This document shows, in pieces, positions 1 to 7,179 of a stretch of DNA of 64,000 nucleotides. The notes below the pieces were generated by a model. That model did not search any database and was not told the origin of the DNA. It saw nothing but the letters and a program-made list of their open reading frames with translations. The stretch spans positions 1-64,000 of the forward strand of contig NZ_NPDM01000009.1 in assembly GCF_002812085.1 (NCBI RefSeq). Reading direction: 5' to 3'. The stretch is from Leptospira levettii. Its GTDB lineage: Bacteria > Spirochaetota > Leptospiria > Leptospirales > Leptospiraceae. Made by a program: the position numbers and the translations under genes. The number at the start of each line of letters is the position of its first letter. Positions within the stretch are counted from its first letter, which is position 1.

Positions 1-584
1 CATTTATACTTTCAATGGCGAGAAGTTAAACAAATTCGATTAATTTGCAAAATCTTAATTCATTTTTTAAAGTAAGTATTCAATAGCGTGCTCACCGAAA
101 TGGCAAAGAGGTTGAACTAGATTTTGTAGATTTTTAAGAATAAATGATCTTTTTTAAAAGCATGTAGGGAATGTCATTTGCATTCCTGCATTTAAGATTG
201 ATATACTTAAGTAGATCAACTAACTTATTTTCAATTGTTGAAGAAATATATTTTTCTATTTTTATTTTAGAACACTAATTCTTTGAAACTGCAAATTCTC
301 TTAATCTCCTTATTAAACTTTAAGTCAAAAAATAAATCCCCCAGCGAGAGGAACTCGGAGGGCTTGGTCACGAACCGTTAGGTGAGGGACGGAAGCGATA
401 GCGAACCCCGTAGAACTCCGACCCCGCAGGGGACTCGCCCAAACACTTTCCATCAGAGAAAAAACTCATCATTCCAACCGATTTCCCATTCTATTCCTTG
501 ACAGAAACTCACAGATGTTATAATGAGACTCACCATGTTTCATCATCTATTTAATGATAAAAATAACCCAAAAGAGAGATTTTA
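1..584. other. Non-coding left edge with a GC-rich block
   Basis: I see no convincing gene or RNA here. Bases 1 to about 330 are AT-rich and featureless to me. Bases about 338-440 switch abruptly to a GC-rich block with short self-complementary pieces, for example CCCC-GCA-GGGG at 422-432. It reads like a dispersed intergenic repeat or the decayed end of a mobile element, but only one copy is in the window. Bases 498-584 hold the promoter and leader of the first transposase gene. Confidence 0.5.
498..524 (+). promoter_or_regulatory. Predicted sigma-70 promoter of transposase copy 1
   Basis: A perfect TTGACA (498-503) and a perfect TATAAT (519-524) are separated by only 15 bp. That is shorter than the usual 16-18 bp, so strength is uncertain. 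It lies about 60 bp before the GTG start at 585 and outside the left inverted repeat of the element at 635-649. Confidence 0.5.
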
Positions 585-1814
585 GTGAATTATACACAAT
601 CAAATACTTCTTACTCTAAAAATCCAAGGCTCCTATCACCTAAGCCCACTCTAAAGCACAATCATAACTCCCCATATCCATACTCACCTTTTCTCCCTAA
701 ATTCTCTATACGCACATATACCAAACCAAATCACAACCTATCTCCCCTAGAGAATGAACACATTAGAAAGGAATACACCCTAAGAACCCTCAACATCCTC
801 TCCACAATCTACCAAAAAACCTGCAACTGTCCTAACTCTAGTAAGGAACCGAAGTTAAACTTCCTCAAAGTCAAAGGAAGAGAATCGATCGCTAGATGTG
901 GACATTGCCAAAATCAGATAAGCCTCACTGCCAATACTCCTTTCCAAAACATTAAGTTACCTCTTACTTACCTCTCCTACATCATCCAAGACCAAATCTT
1001 ACAATACCCAAAGGTAATGACTTCCAGAGAAATATCTAGAAAACTAAGTATCCCATACAAGACAGCCTTCTACCTCAAGAAACGCATCCAGGTGATGTAT
1101 ACTCAACTGAATGAAACTCTTAAAACTCAGTTATACAAAGAACTAGAAGAAAAGACAAAGGACTTCATACTCCCAAAGGAAGGTGACCTCAAAAAAGCCC
1201 TGAAAAATCAGCCTGTAGCAGTCGCTGACTCAGTGGTGTTGTATTCCTCAAGCATTAGAGCCAACAAACATAGATCGAGAAGATACAAGGGAGGAACAGC
1301 TTCGATTTATCTTTCTAACAGCTTAGGAGGAGAACAGAAAGGAACACTCGTCCATACTGTGGGAATCAACGGAGGAATGACCTTCTACAAAAGTATTCCA
1401 CTCAATAACCAACACTACTTAGAGAAGGATCTGAATGAGAAGATTCCGAAAAGTGTAACTCTCTTCACTGATGAAGGATACAATTTCTTGTGGGATAGAC
1501 CAAACCATAGATCAGTGAATCACAGTAAGAAATCGAATGATGCGAGATACAACTTGAGTCGAGAGAGATGGGTGACTAAAGAGGGAGTTTCCTCTAATGG
1601 TGCAGAGGCAAGGAACAATCTATTAAAGCAAAGTTTCCGAAGTTATGGGTTTCTCAGTTGTAAGTGGGGACAATTGGCATTGGATGAGATTAGTTTTCTT
1701 GGAAACGTAAGGTTTGTTCCAGAGTTGAAGAATCTACTGAGTTTGGGGGATTCTAGAAATGTGGGCTTTGGTGATTACCACTGCTCGAAGGGGACGTATC
1801 ACCTACTTACATAA
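585..1814 (+). CDS. IS1595/ISXO2-type DDE transposase, copy 1
   Basis: Likely transposase of the IS1595 superfamily. Domain order fits: a zinc ribbon (C80, C82, C105, C108), the IKLPL motif near 123-127 that follows the ribbon in this family, a helix-turn-helix near 145-170, then an ISXO2-like DDE domain with D215 (VAVADS), D296 (FTDEGY) and E341 (SNGAEA), plus the VNHS motif near 311. The GTG at 585 is the only usable start after the in-frame TAA at 564; a purine run (AGAGAG) precedes it. The first 17 codons lie outside the left inverted repeat, so the start and promoter may come from flanking DNA. The stop lies just past the tRNA-derived repeat at 1780-1792. Confidence 0.75.
   Translation: MNYTQSNTSYSKNPRLLSPKPTLKHNHNSPYPYSPFLPKFSIRTYTKPNHNLSPLENEHIRKEYTLRTLNILSTIYQKTCNCPNSSKEPKLNFLKVKGRESIARCGHCQNQISLTANTPFQNIKLPLTYLSYIIQDQILQYPKVMTSREISRKLSIPYKTAFYLKKRIQVMYTQLNETLKTQLYKELEEKTKDFILPKEGDLKKALKNQPVAVADSVVLYSSSIRANKHRSRRYKGGTASIYLSNSLGGEQKGTLVHTVGINGGMTFYKSIPLNNQHYLEKDLNEKIPKSVTLFTDEGYNFLWDRPNHRSVNHSKKSNDARYNLSRERWVTKEGVSSNGAEARNNLLKQSFRSYGFLSCKWGQLALDEISFLGNVRFVPELKNLLSLGDSRNVGFGDYHCSKGTYHLLT
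635..649 (+). repeat. Left terminal inverted repeat, copy 1
   Basis: ATCACCTAAGCCCAC matches the reverse complement of 1761-1775 at 14 of 15 bases. It lies inside the transposase reading frame, so the frame runs out through the element's end. Confidence 0.6.
1761..1775 (-). repeat. Right terminal inverted repeat, copy 1
   Basis: GTGGGCTTTGGTGAT, the partner of 635-649 with one mismatch. The last codons of the transposase run through it. Confidence 0.6.
1780..1792 (+). repeat. tRNA-Leu 3'-end direct repeat, first copy
   Basis: ACTGCTCGAAGGG is identical to 2966-2978 and to 4128-4140, where it is the antisense of the tRNA-Leu acceptor 3' strand, discriminator base and two downstream bases. 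It sits between the right end of copy 1 and the left end of copy 2, as an insertion target or attachment core would. Both this copy and 2966-2978 are followed by 5 nt and then ATCACC. Confidence 0.75.
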
Positions 1815-1816
1815 AA

Positions 1817-1848
1817 AACCCACAAAAATCATCTTCACCAAAACTCAG
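1817..1848 (+). repeat. Left 32-bp inverted repeat, copy 2
   Basis: Begins AACCCACAAAAATC and ends AAACTCAG. It equals the reverse complement of 2924-2955 except at two positions (A instead of C at the 21st and 24th bases). Confidence 0.75.
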
Positions 1849-2218
1849 AGTAACTAATCAGGACAATAATAAGAGCCTTAAAGGATTAAAAAGCTCTCCT
1901 CGAAATAACCAGTCTTCCCCCCAACCAGAACCAGAAGAAACTAATGTCCTGACTTGTAACAATACGCACACATATAAAAAGTCCTTATTAAATAATAGTC
2001 TGGACACTTTTTTTCTTCTTAAGTCCTTAACACTTCTTAACACTATCTATCCTAAGTCTTGCTCATGTTCCAAACCTAATCTAGTATATCTCAAAGTTAA
2101 GAACAGACCTACTGTAGCTAAATGTTCTAACTGCCATAAGCAAGTCTCCATAACAGCCAATACACCCTTCCAAGGATACAAGTCTAACCTAGCCTACATA
2201 AGCTTTATAATTTGGGAT

Positions 2219-4234
2219 ATGATTAACCAGTATCCAAAGGTAATGACTAGTAAGGAGATCTCTAGAAAGTTAAACTTATCTTACAAGACTTCCTATTACT
2301 TAAAGAAAAGAATCCAAGTAATCTTCTCACAGCTTAACGAGACTCTTAAAAAGGAGTTATACAAAGAGCTAGAAAACCCTGTAGATACTGATAAAAAGCC
2401 TATTGCTGTAGCTGACTCTGTAGTTCTTTATTCTTCATCCTTAAGAGCCAATAAGCATAGGTCTAGAAGATACAAGGGAGGTTCAGCTTCTATTTACTTG
2501 AGTAACTCAATTGGAGGGGAACAGAAAGGAACCCTAGTTCACACTGTAGGGATTAATGGAGGGATGACTTTCTACAAGAGTATTCCACTAAACAATAGTC
2601 ATTATCTTGAGAAGGACTTGGAAGAGAAGATACCTAAGAACGTAACTCTCTACACCGATGAAGGTTATACATTTATATGGGATAGACCGAATCATAAAAT
2701 GGTGAATCACTCACTTAAGAGTAAAGACCCTCGCTACAATATGTCTAGAGAGAGATGGTGTACTAAGGAGGGAGTTTCCTCTAATGGAGCTGAAGCAAGG
2801 AATAATATCCTTAAGCAGTCCTTCAGGAGTTATGGGTATGTAAGTCCAAAGTGGTCACAGCTATATCTAAACGAGATTAGTTTTCTTGGGAACGTAAGGT
2901 TTTCTGGAGAACTTAGGAATCTTCTGAGTTTGGGGGAAGATGATTTTTGTGGGTTAGACATACCTACTGCTCGAAGGGAAAGTATCACCAAAGAACCCAA
3001 TCCTTCATATAGAAACTCCAAATACTTCTATTCTCCCTTTCTCCCTAAGTTCACTAGAACTACTTATACAAAACCCGCTAAGAACCTATCTCCCATAGAC
3101 AATGAACAAATCAAAAGAGAATACACACTTAGAACTCTCTCTATCCTGAGCACCATCTATCCCAAAAGATGCAACTGCCCTAAGTCCCTAGAGAACCCTT
3201 CCCTCAACTTCTTAAGACTAAAAGGGAAAGAAACCATTGCACGATGTTCTCACTGCCACAAACAAATCAGCATCACAGCAAACACACCTTTCCAAAACAT
3301 CAAACTACCCCTCGCCTATATCTCCTACACCATCCAAGACCAAATCTTACAATACCCTAAGACAATGACTTCCAAAGAGATCGCAAGAAAACTTGGACTT
3401 CCCTACAAAACAGCATACTATCTTAAGAAACGTATCCAGGTATTCTTCTCACATCTCAATGAAACACTTAGGGAACAGTTATACAAAGAACTAGAAGAGT
3501 CCTCTAAGAACTTCAGACTACCGAAGGAAGGAGACCTCAAGGAAACCCTTAAAAATCAGCCTGTTGCTGTAGCCGACTCAGTGGTGTTATACTCATCATC
3601 CTTAAGAGCAAACAAACATAGATCCAGAAGATTCAAGGGAGGAACTGCATCCATCTATGCATCGAATTCCATTGGAGGACACCAAATCGGAACTCTAGTC
3701 CACACGATTGGCATTAATGGCGGTATGACTTTCTACAAATCGATTCCTTTGAATAACCAACACTACTTAGAAAAAGACTTAGAAGAAACCATCCCAAAGA
3801 ATGTAACCCTTTTTACAGATGAAGGATATGGGTTTCTATGGGACAGACCCAACCATAAGTCAGTGAATCACTCGAAGAAATCAAATGACCCAAGATACAA
3901 TATGAGCCGTGAACGTTGGGTGAGTAAGGATGGAGTCTCTAGCAATGGTGCGGAAGCTAGGAACAATATTTTGAAGCAGAGTTTCCGTTCGTATGGATAT
4001 ATCTCTCCGAAGTGGAGTCAGTTGGCATTGAATGAGTTAAGTTTCTTAGGGAACGTAAGGTTTGTGCCAGAACTGAAGGAATTACTAACTTTGGGGGGAT
4101 CTAAAACTGTAGGCTTTGGTGATTTCCACTGCTCGAAGGGGGACTCGAACCCCCACACCTTGCGGCACTACCACCTCAAAGTAGCGTGTCTACCAATTCC
4201 ACCATCCGAGCGGGTGTGTATGTGGACAGGTTAG
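2219..4234 (+). CDS. Tandem fused IS1595/ISXO2-type transposase, copies 2 and 3; start uncertain
   Basis: One uninterrupted frame carries two successive transposase units. The first ATG is 2219, but the frame is open from 1775 and encodes a conserved zinc ribbon upstream of that ATG (2040-2218, with CSC, CSNC and ANTPFQ motifs), so 2219 cannot be the full start. I find no in-frame ATG, GTG or TTG between 1775 and 2219; CTG occurs at 1781 and twice more. Unit 1 keeps the AVADS, YTDEGY and SNGAEA catalytic motifs. The frame then crosses the repeat at 2966-2978 into unit 2, which again has a zinc ribbon (CNCP, CSHC), helix-turn-helix and intact AVADS, FTDEGY and SNGAEA motifs. The last 35 or so codons are antisense to tRNA-Leu and are unlikely to matter for function. 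It may be a pseudogene at the level of initiation. Confidence 0.55.
   Translation: MINQYPKVMTSKEISRKLNLSYKTSYYLKKRIQVIFSQLNETLKKELYKELENPVDTDKKPIAVADSVVLYSSSLRANKHRSRRYKGGSASIYLSNSIGGEQKGTLVHTVGINGGMTFYKSIPLNNSHYLEKDLEEKIPKNVTLYTDEGYTFIWDRPNHKMVNHSLKSKDPRYNMSRERWCTKEGVSSNGAEARNNILKQSFRSYGYVSPKWSQLYLNEISFLGNVRFSGELRNLLSLGEDDFCGLDIPTARRESITKEPNPSYRNSKYFYSPFLPKFTRTTYTKPAKNLSPIDNEQIKREYTLRTLSILSTIYPKRCNCPKSLENPSLNFLRLKGKETIARCSHCHKQISITANTPFQNIKLPLAYISYTIQDQILQYPKTMTSKEIARKLGLPYKTAYYLKKRIQVFFSHLNETLREQLYKELEESSKNFRLPKEGDLKETLKNQPVAVADSVVLYSSSLRANKHRSRRFKGGTASIYASNSIGGHQIGTLVHTIGINGGMTFYKSIPLNNQHYLEKDLEETIPKNVTLFTDEGYGFLWDRPNHKSVNHSKKSNDPRYNMSRERWVSKDGVSSNGAEARNNILKQSFRSYGYISPKWSQLALNELSFLGNVRFVPELKELLTLGGSKTVGFGDFHCSKGDSNPHTLRHYHLKVACLPIPPSERVCMWTG
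2924..2955 (-). repeat. Right 32-bp inverted repeat, copy 2
   Basis: Partner of 1817-1848 with 30 of 32 bases matching; it runs from CTGAGTTTGG to TTTGTGGGTT. It lies in the C-terminal coding part of unit 1. Confidence 0.75.
2966..2978 (+). repeat. tRNA-Leu 3'-end direct repeat, second copy
   Basis: ACTGCTCGAAGGG between the right end of copy 2 and the left end of copy 3. It is 1186 bp from the first repeat and 1162 bp from the repeat inside the intact tRNA gene. The transposase frame reads straight through it. Confidence 0.75.
2984..2993 (+). repeat. Left terminal inverted repeat, copy 3
   Basis: ATCACCAAAG, an exact inverted match to 4114-4123 and the same motif as the ends of copy 1. It lies five bases after the direct repeat at 2966-2978. 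Confidence 0.55.
4114..4123 (-). repeat. Right terminal inverted repeat, copy 3
   Basis: CTTTGGTGAT, an exact inverted match to 2984-2993. It is followed by TTCC and then the tRNA-derived repeat. Confidence 0.55.
4128..4140 (+). repeat. Third copy of the direct repeat, inside tRNA-Leu
   Basis: ACTGCTCGAAGGG, the original site: antisense of the tRNA 3' acceptor strand, discriminator base and two flanking bases. The tRNA gene stays whole because the repeat regenerates its 3' end. Confidence 0.75.
4130..4211 (-). tRNA. tRNA-Leu (anticodon GAG)
   Basis: The 82-nt minus-strand sequence folds as a class II tRNA. The acceptor GCTCGGA pairs with TTCGAGC, the D arm is GTGGAATTGGTAGACAC, the anticodon stem CTACT/GGTAG closes loop TTGAGGT (anticodon GAG), there is a short variable arm, and the T arm contains GGTTCGAGTC. 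The discriminator is A; CCA is not encoded, the next bases being GTGG. It reads CUC/CUU codons. The transposase frame overlaps it in antisense. Confidence 0.95.
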
Positions 4235-4255
4235 GAAAACGGGTTCTTTCGTCAA
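4228..4255 (-). promoter_or_regulatory. Predicted promoter of tRNA-Leu
   Basis: On the minus strand TTGACG (4250-4255) and TAACCT (4228-4233) are spaced 16 bp apart, with the -10 about 17 bp before the tRNA 5' end. The tRNA therefore appears to keep its own promoter despite the adjacent insertions. Confidence 0.5.
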
Positions 4256-4316
4256 GGAGATGAATTTTCTCTTGTCACTTGCCCTTAGTTTTCAGTAGGT
4301 TGTAGGGGTCATCAGT

Positions 4317-4955
4317 ATGCAAGTTTCCGATTTAACCTTTCGTTTTAAACTACTCTTTCTTGGTTTCCTTTCGCCCATCTTTCTGTGTTTGGGATTGTTA
4401 CTTTCAAGCCCCTATTGGTTGGGGACAAATGATCCATACCAAAAGTCAGAAATCGCAGTATTAGAAATCTCGGAACCATTTCCCACTAAAAAACAATTAA
4501 AGGCTGTCGTTAACCTATATACAAAGTCAGATTTCAAAAAACTAATCCTTGTTAGTAAGGAAGACAAATCACAAAACCAAGTGATAGGTCCTTTTGAAAT
4601 AGACCAAAAAGTGAAAGAAATCCTCATTTCAAACGGAATCCCAAGTTCACAAATCATGACTCTTGTAATTGCAGGTTCCAAAATGGGTGACACAGACGAG
4701 GCATCCAAAAACCTATTAAAATTAGCTGTTTCTGACAATTTAGGGTCTATATTACTCCTAACACGAGAGTTTGAAAAACGACGTGTTTTGAATATTTACA
4801 AAAAAACATTAACCAGTTTGCCCGTAAAAGTCACAGCGTATAGTTTTCCATCTGAAATTTCGGGTTCGAATTGGTTTTTATCAGAATCAGGTACGAAAGA
4901 AGTTTCCGTAGAATTCGTACGTTATATCTATTCTTACATCAGAGGTATCCTTTAA
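4317..4955 (+). CDS. YdcF/ElyC-like (DUF218) membrane-anchored protein
   Basis: 212 aa with one N-terminal membrane segment (about residues 10-32), then a soluble domain. The alternation of hydrophobic strands with a GIPSSQI stretch and a [11 protein letters not shown] stretch, and a WFLSESG segment near the C terminus, fit the YdcF/DUF218 fold linked to envelope metabolism in other bacteria. The usual DUF218 glycine and EA motifs are degenerate, so the call is tentative. It ends one base before lysS, so the two are probably cotranscribed. Confidence 0.5.
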   Translation: MQVSDLTFRFKLLFLGFLSPIFLCLGLLLSSPYWLGTNDPYQKSEIAVLEISEPFPTKKQLKAVVNLYTKSDFKKLILVSKEDKSQNQVIGPFEIDQKVKEILISNGIPSSQIMTLVIAGSKMGDTDEASKNLLKLAVSDNLGSILLLTREFEKRRVLNIYKKTLTSLPVKVTAYSFPSEISGSNWFLSESGTKEVSVEFVRYIYSYIRGIL

Positions 4956-4956
4956 C

Positions 4957-6450
4957 ATGGATGAAATAAAAGATTCAAACGAACTCATAGAACAAAGAAT
5001 TCAAAAGATAAATGATTTAAAAACAAAAGGAATCAATCCTTACCCACTTCGTTTTTTTCCAAACTCCGATTCCAAAACTCTATTATCTAGTTTTGATCCC
5101 AATCAAACCGAAAAAAAATCTTTCAAACTCGGTGGACGTCTGCATGCAAAACGTGTTATGGGGAAAGCAAGTTTTGCCCATTTAAAAGATGCAGAAGGTC
5201 TCATTCAATTGTATGCGACTCGGGATGACCTAGGCGAAGAAAATTATTCCTTATTTAAGTCTCTAGACTTAGGAGATTGGATTGGAATCGAAGGTTGGTT
5301 ATTCCAAACTCAAAAAGGAGAAACCACGCTTCATTTAACGAACGTTCAGCTACTCGCAAAATGTATCAGACCACTTCCCGTTGTAAAAGAAAAAGATGGT
5401 GTTGTTTACGATGCTTTTTCCGACGTTGAACAACGATATAGAATGCGTTATGTGGACCTTGTCGTAAACGAAAACGTTCGTGAAACATTCAAAATGCGTT
5501 CTCGTATCATATCGGAAATTCGTAAGTTTTTAACAAATGAAGGATTTTTAGAAGTGGAAACTCCGATGATGCAACCGATTGCGGGAGGTGCAGCAGCAAG
5601 ACCGTTTGTCACCCACCACAATACACTTGATATGGAACTTTTCCTTCGAATTGCACCAGAACTTTATTTAAAACGACTCATTGTGGGCGGAATGGACAGA
5701 GTGTTTGAACTCAATCGTAACTTTCGTAACGAAGGTATCTCCACAAAACACAACCCAGAATTTACCATGATGGAAGCTTATATGGCGTTTGGAGATATGG
5801 AAACCATGTTATCCCTTACGGAAAGGATGATTGTTTCCGTAGCACAATCCATTGGGAAAGGATTAAAATTTGCCTACGGCAAAGACCTAATTGACCTCAC
5901 TCCTCCTTGGAAACGAGTGAAATACATTGATATCATCAAGGACTATTCAGGAATTGATTTTAGCCAAATCACCGATGTAAAAGAAGCCATTGAAAAAGCA
6001 AAATCCAAAGGAGTTGATTCATCTGATTCAGTATCAATTTGGAAAGTATGTGATGATGTTTTTAGTTCCCTTGTTGAACCTCACCTCATCCAACCTATCT
6101 TTATCACTGACTTTCCAAAAGAACTCTCCCCTCTTGCAAAATCAAGAGAAGATGATCCTAAGTATGTGGAACGATTTGAACCATATGTTGCGGGAAGAGA
6201 GATTGGAAACGCCTTTACTGAGTTAAACGATCCTTTCGACCAAAGGGAACGTTTTGAGGAACAAGTCAAACAAAGGGAAGCTGGTGATGATGAAGCCTTT
6301 ATGATGGATGATGATTATATCCGTGCCCTCGAATATGGCCTTCCACCAACTGGGGGACTTGGAATTGGAATTGATCGATTGGTCATGTTACTGACAGATT
6401 CTCATTCCATTCGGGATACGATTTTATTTCCTCTGATGCGCCCAGAATAG
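4957..6450 (+). CDS. lysS: Lysyl-tRNA synthetase, class II
   Basis: Charges tRNA-Lys. The 497-aa length is normal for bacterial LysRS-II. An N-terminal OB-fold anticodon-binding domain (about 55-160) is followed by the class II catalytic core: motif 1 around LEVETPMM, motif 2 FRNEGIS, and motif 3 [11 protein letters not shown] near the C terminus. The [13 protein letters not shown] segment is typical. ATG start. It follows the YdcF-like gene by one base and is closed by a hairpin terminator. Confidence 0.97.
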   Translation: MDEIKDSNELIEQRIQKINDLKTKGINPYPLRFFPNSDSKTLLSSFDPNQTEKKSFKLGGRLHAKRVMGKASFAHLKDAEGLIQLYATRDDLGEENYSLFKSLDLGDWIGIEGWLFQTQKGETTLHLTNVQLLAKCIRPLPVVKEKDGVVYDAFSDVEQRYRMRYVDLVVNENVRETFKMRSRIISEIRKFLTNEGFLEVETPMMQPIAGGAAARPFVTHHNTLDMELFLRIAPELYLKRLIVGGMDRVFELNRNFRNEGISTKHNPEFTMMEAYMAFGDMETMLSLTERMIVSVAQSIGKGLKFAYGKDLIDLTPPWKRVKYIDIIKDYSGIDFSQITDVKEAIEKAKSKGVDSSDSVSIWKVCDDVFSSLVEPHLIQPIFITDFPKELSPLAKSREDDPKYVERFEPYVAGREIGNAFTELNDPFDQRERFEEQVKQREAGDDEAFMMDDDYIRALEYGLPPTGGLGIGIDRLVMLLTDSHSIRDTILFPLMRPE

Positions 6451-6478
6451 AATCTGGGACATTCTCTTTAGGCATAAA

Positions 6479-6518
6479 AAAAACCTCTCCTTAACACCTT
6501 CGTTTTGGAGAGGTTTTT
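6479..6518. terminator. Bidirectional rho-independent terminator
   Basis: The stem AAAAACCTCTCC (6479-6490) pairs with GGAGAGGTTTTT (6507-6518), with A and T runs on both sides. It lies between lysS and the convergent lipoprotein gene and can serve both strands. Confidence 0.85.
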
Positions 6519-6573
6519 GATTCAATGGTATGTTTCGAATACCTTACGGTATTAAAAATTACCCAATAGATTC

Positions 6574-7122
6574 TTAACGTTTGTTAATATTGAGTTTTGG
6601 TTCCGATTCAATCACACGGATGAGTTTAGAGAGATTGGATTGGAACTTTGCCGTTTGGTCTCCATTCAATTGGTAATTGATTGTTTCCTTACGATTTGTG
6701 TAACTGATTGTGATGTTTTGGTTTTCACCAATTTTGGGTAACATCTCTTGTGTGAGTGCCGAAGTGACAATGATGGTATCAGAATAATCAGTATTGGTCT
6801 TTTTTAAATTGTACCAAGTTTCTCCTAATTTTAACGAAACCCCGATTGGGATATCAACATCGAAGGTTCCAATTTCATACAGGAGGAAATAATTGATAGC
6901 ACCTGTGCCATTATCTCGTTCTGCCTTAAAGTACACACAAGGGCGTTTTCCTGAGAATAACCATAGGTATTTTTGCATACAAATGTCTTTGGAAATCGCG
7001 GTTTGTTGCTCCAAGGTCGGTTCTGGGGTTACGACAAAGGCCTTACTCCCGGAACAGGAAACGAGGACCAAAAAAAGGAGGAAAATCGAGGAAATTCGGG
7101 TGAGTGAGAAGATTCTTTCCAT
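6574..7122 (-). CDS. Hypothetical lipoprotein
   Basis: 182 aa. A basic then hydrophobic N terminus ends in a lipobox LVSC with C23 as the likely lipidated residue, so export and membrane anchoring are expected. The rest is a beta-rich domain (FDVDIPIGVSLKL, ITISYTNRKETINYQL) that I do not recognise. It is convergent with lysS and divergent from serA, standing alone on the minus strand. No function assigned. Confidence 0.75.
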   Translation of the reverse strand: MERIFSLTRISSIFLLFLVLVSCSGSKAFVVTPEPTLEQQTAISKDICMQKYLWLFSGKRPCVYFKAERDNGTGAINYFLLYEIGTFDVDIPIGVSLKLGETWYNLKKTNTDYSDTIIVTSALTQEMLPKIGENQNITISYTNRKETINYQLNGDQTAKFQSNLSKLIRVIESEPKLNINKR

Positions 7123-7179
7123 GATACACCCAACCTTTTTCGAGATGCAAGGTTTGGCAAAGGAAAAAATCCTGTTCCT

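Larger units (their letters stand above)
635..1775 (+). mobile_element. IS1595-like element, copy 1
   Basis: Bounded by imperfect inverted repeats at 635-649 and 1761-1775, giving about 1141 bp, and containing most of transposase copy 1. Copies 2 and 3 measure 1139 and 1140 bp by the same rule, which supports these limits. The right end is followed by TACC and then the tRNA-Leu-derived repeat. The left flank only weakly resembles that repeat (TCCAAGG at 623-629 against TCGAAGG). Confidence 0.6.
1817..2955 (+). mobile_element. IS1595-like element, copy 2
   Basis: Bounded by 32-bp inverted repeats that match at 30 of 32 positions (1817-1848 and 2924-2955), giving 1139 bp. An ATCACC hexamer at 1798-1803, where copies 1 and 3 have their left ends, suggests that the outermost bases of copy 2 have diverged or that about 20 bp was inserted. 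It encodes the first half of the fused transposase frame. Confidence 0.6.
2984..4123 (+). mobile_element. IS1595-like element, copy 3, next to tRNA-Leu
   Basis: Bounded by a perfect 10-bp inverted repeat (2984-2993 and 4114-4123), giving 1140 bp. Its right end is 6 bp from the discriminator base of the tRNA-Leu gene. It encodes the second half of the fused transposase frame, with the full zinc ribbon and DDE core. Confidence 0.6.

Noticed and set aside
1813..1819. AAAAAAC heptamer as a programmed frameshift site joining copy 1 to copies 2-3
   Set aside because: It begins inside or after the TAA stop of copy 1 (1812-1814), so ribosomes in that frame would already have terminated.
1858..2043. 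Minus-strand 61-codon frame in the left part of copy 2
   Set aside because: It is the shadow of the open transposase frame on the plus strand, with no homology or ribosome site.
4412..4738. 108-codon minus-strand frame inside the YdcF-like gene
   Set aside because: Complete overlap with a plus-strand gene that has a membrane anchor and is coupled to lysS; composition looks antisense.
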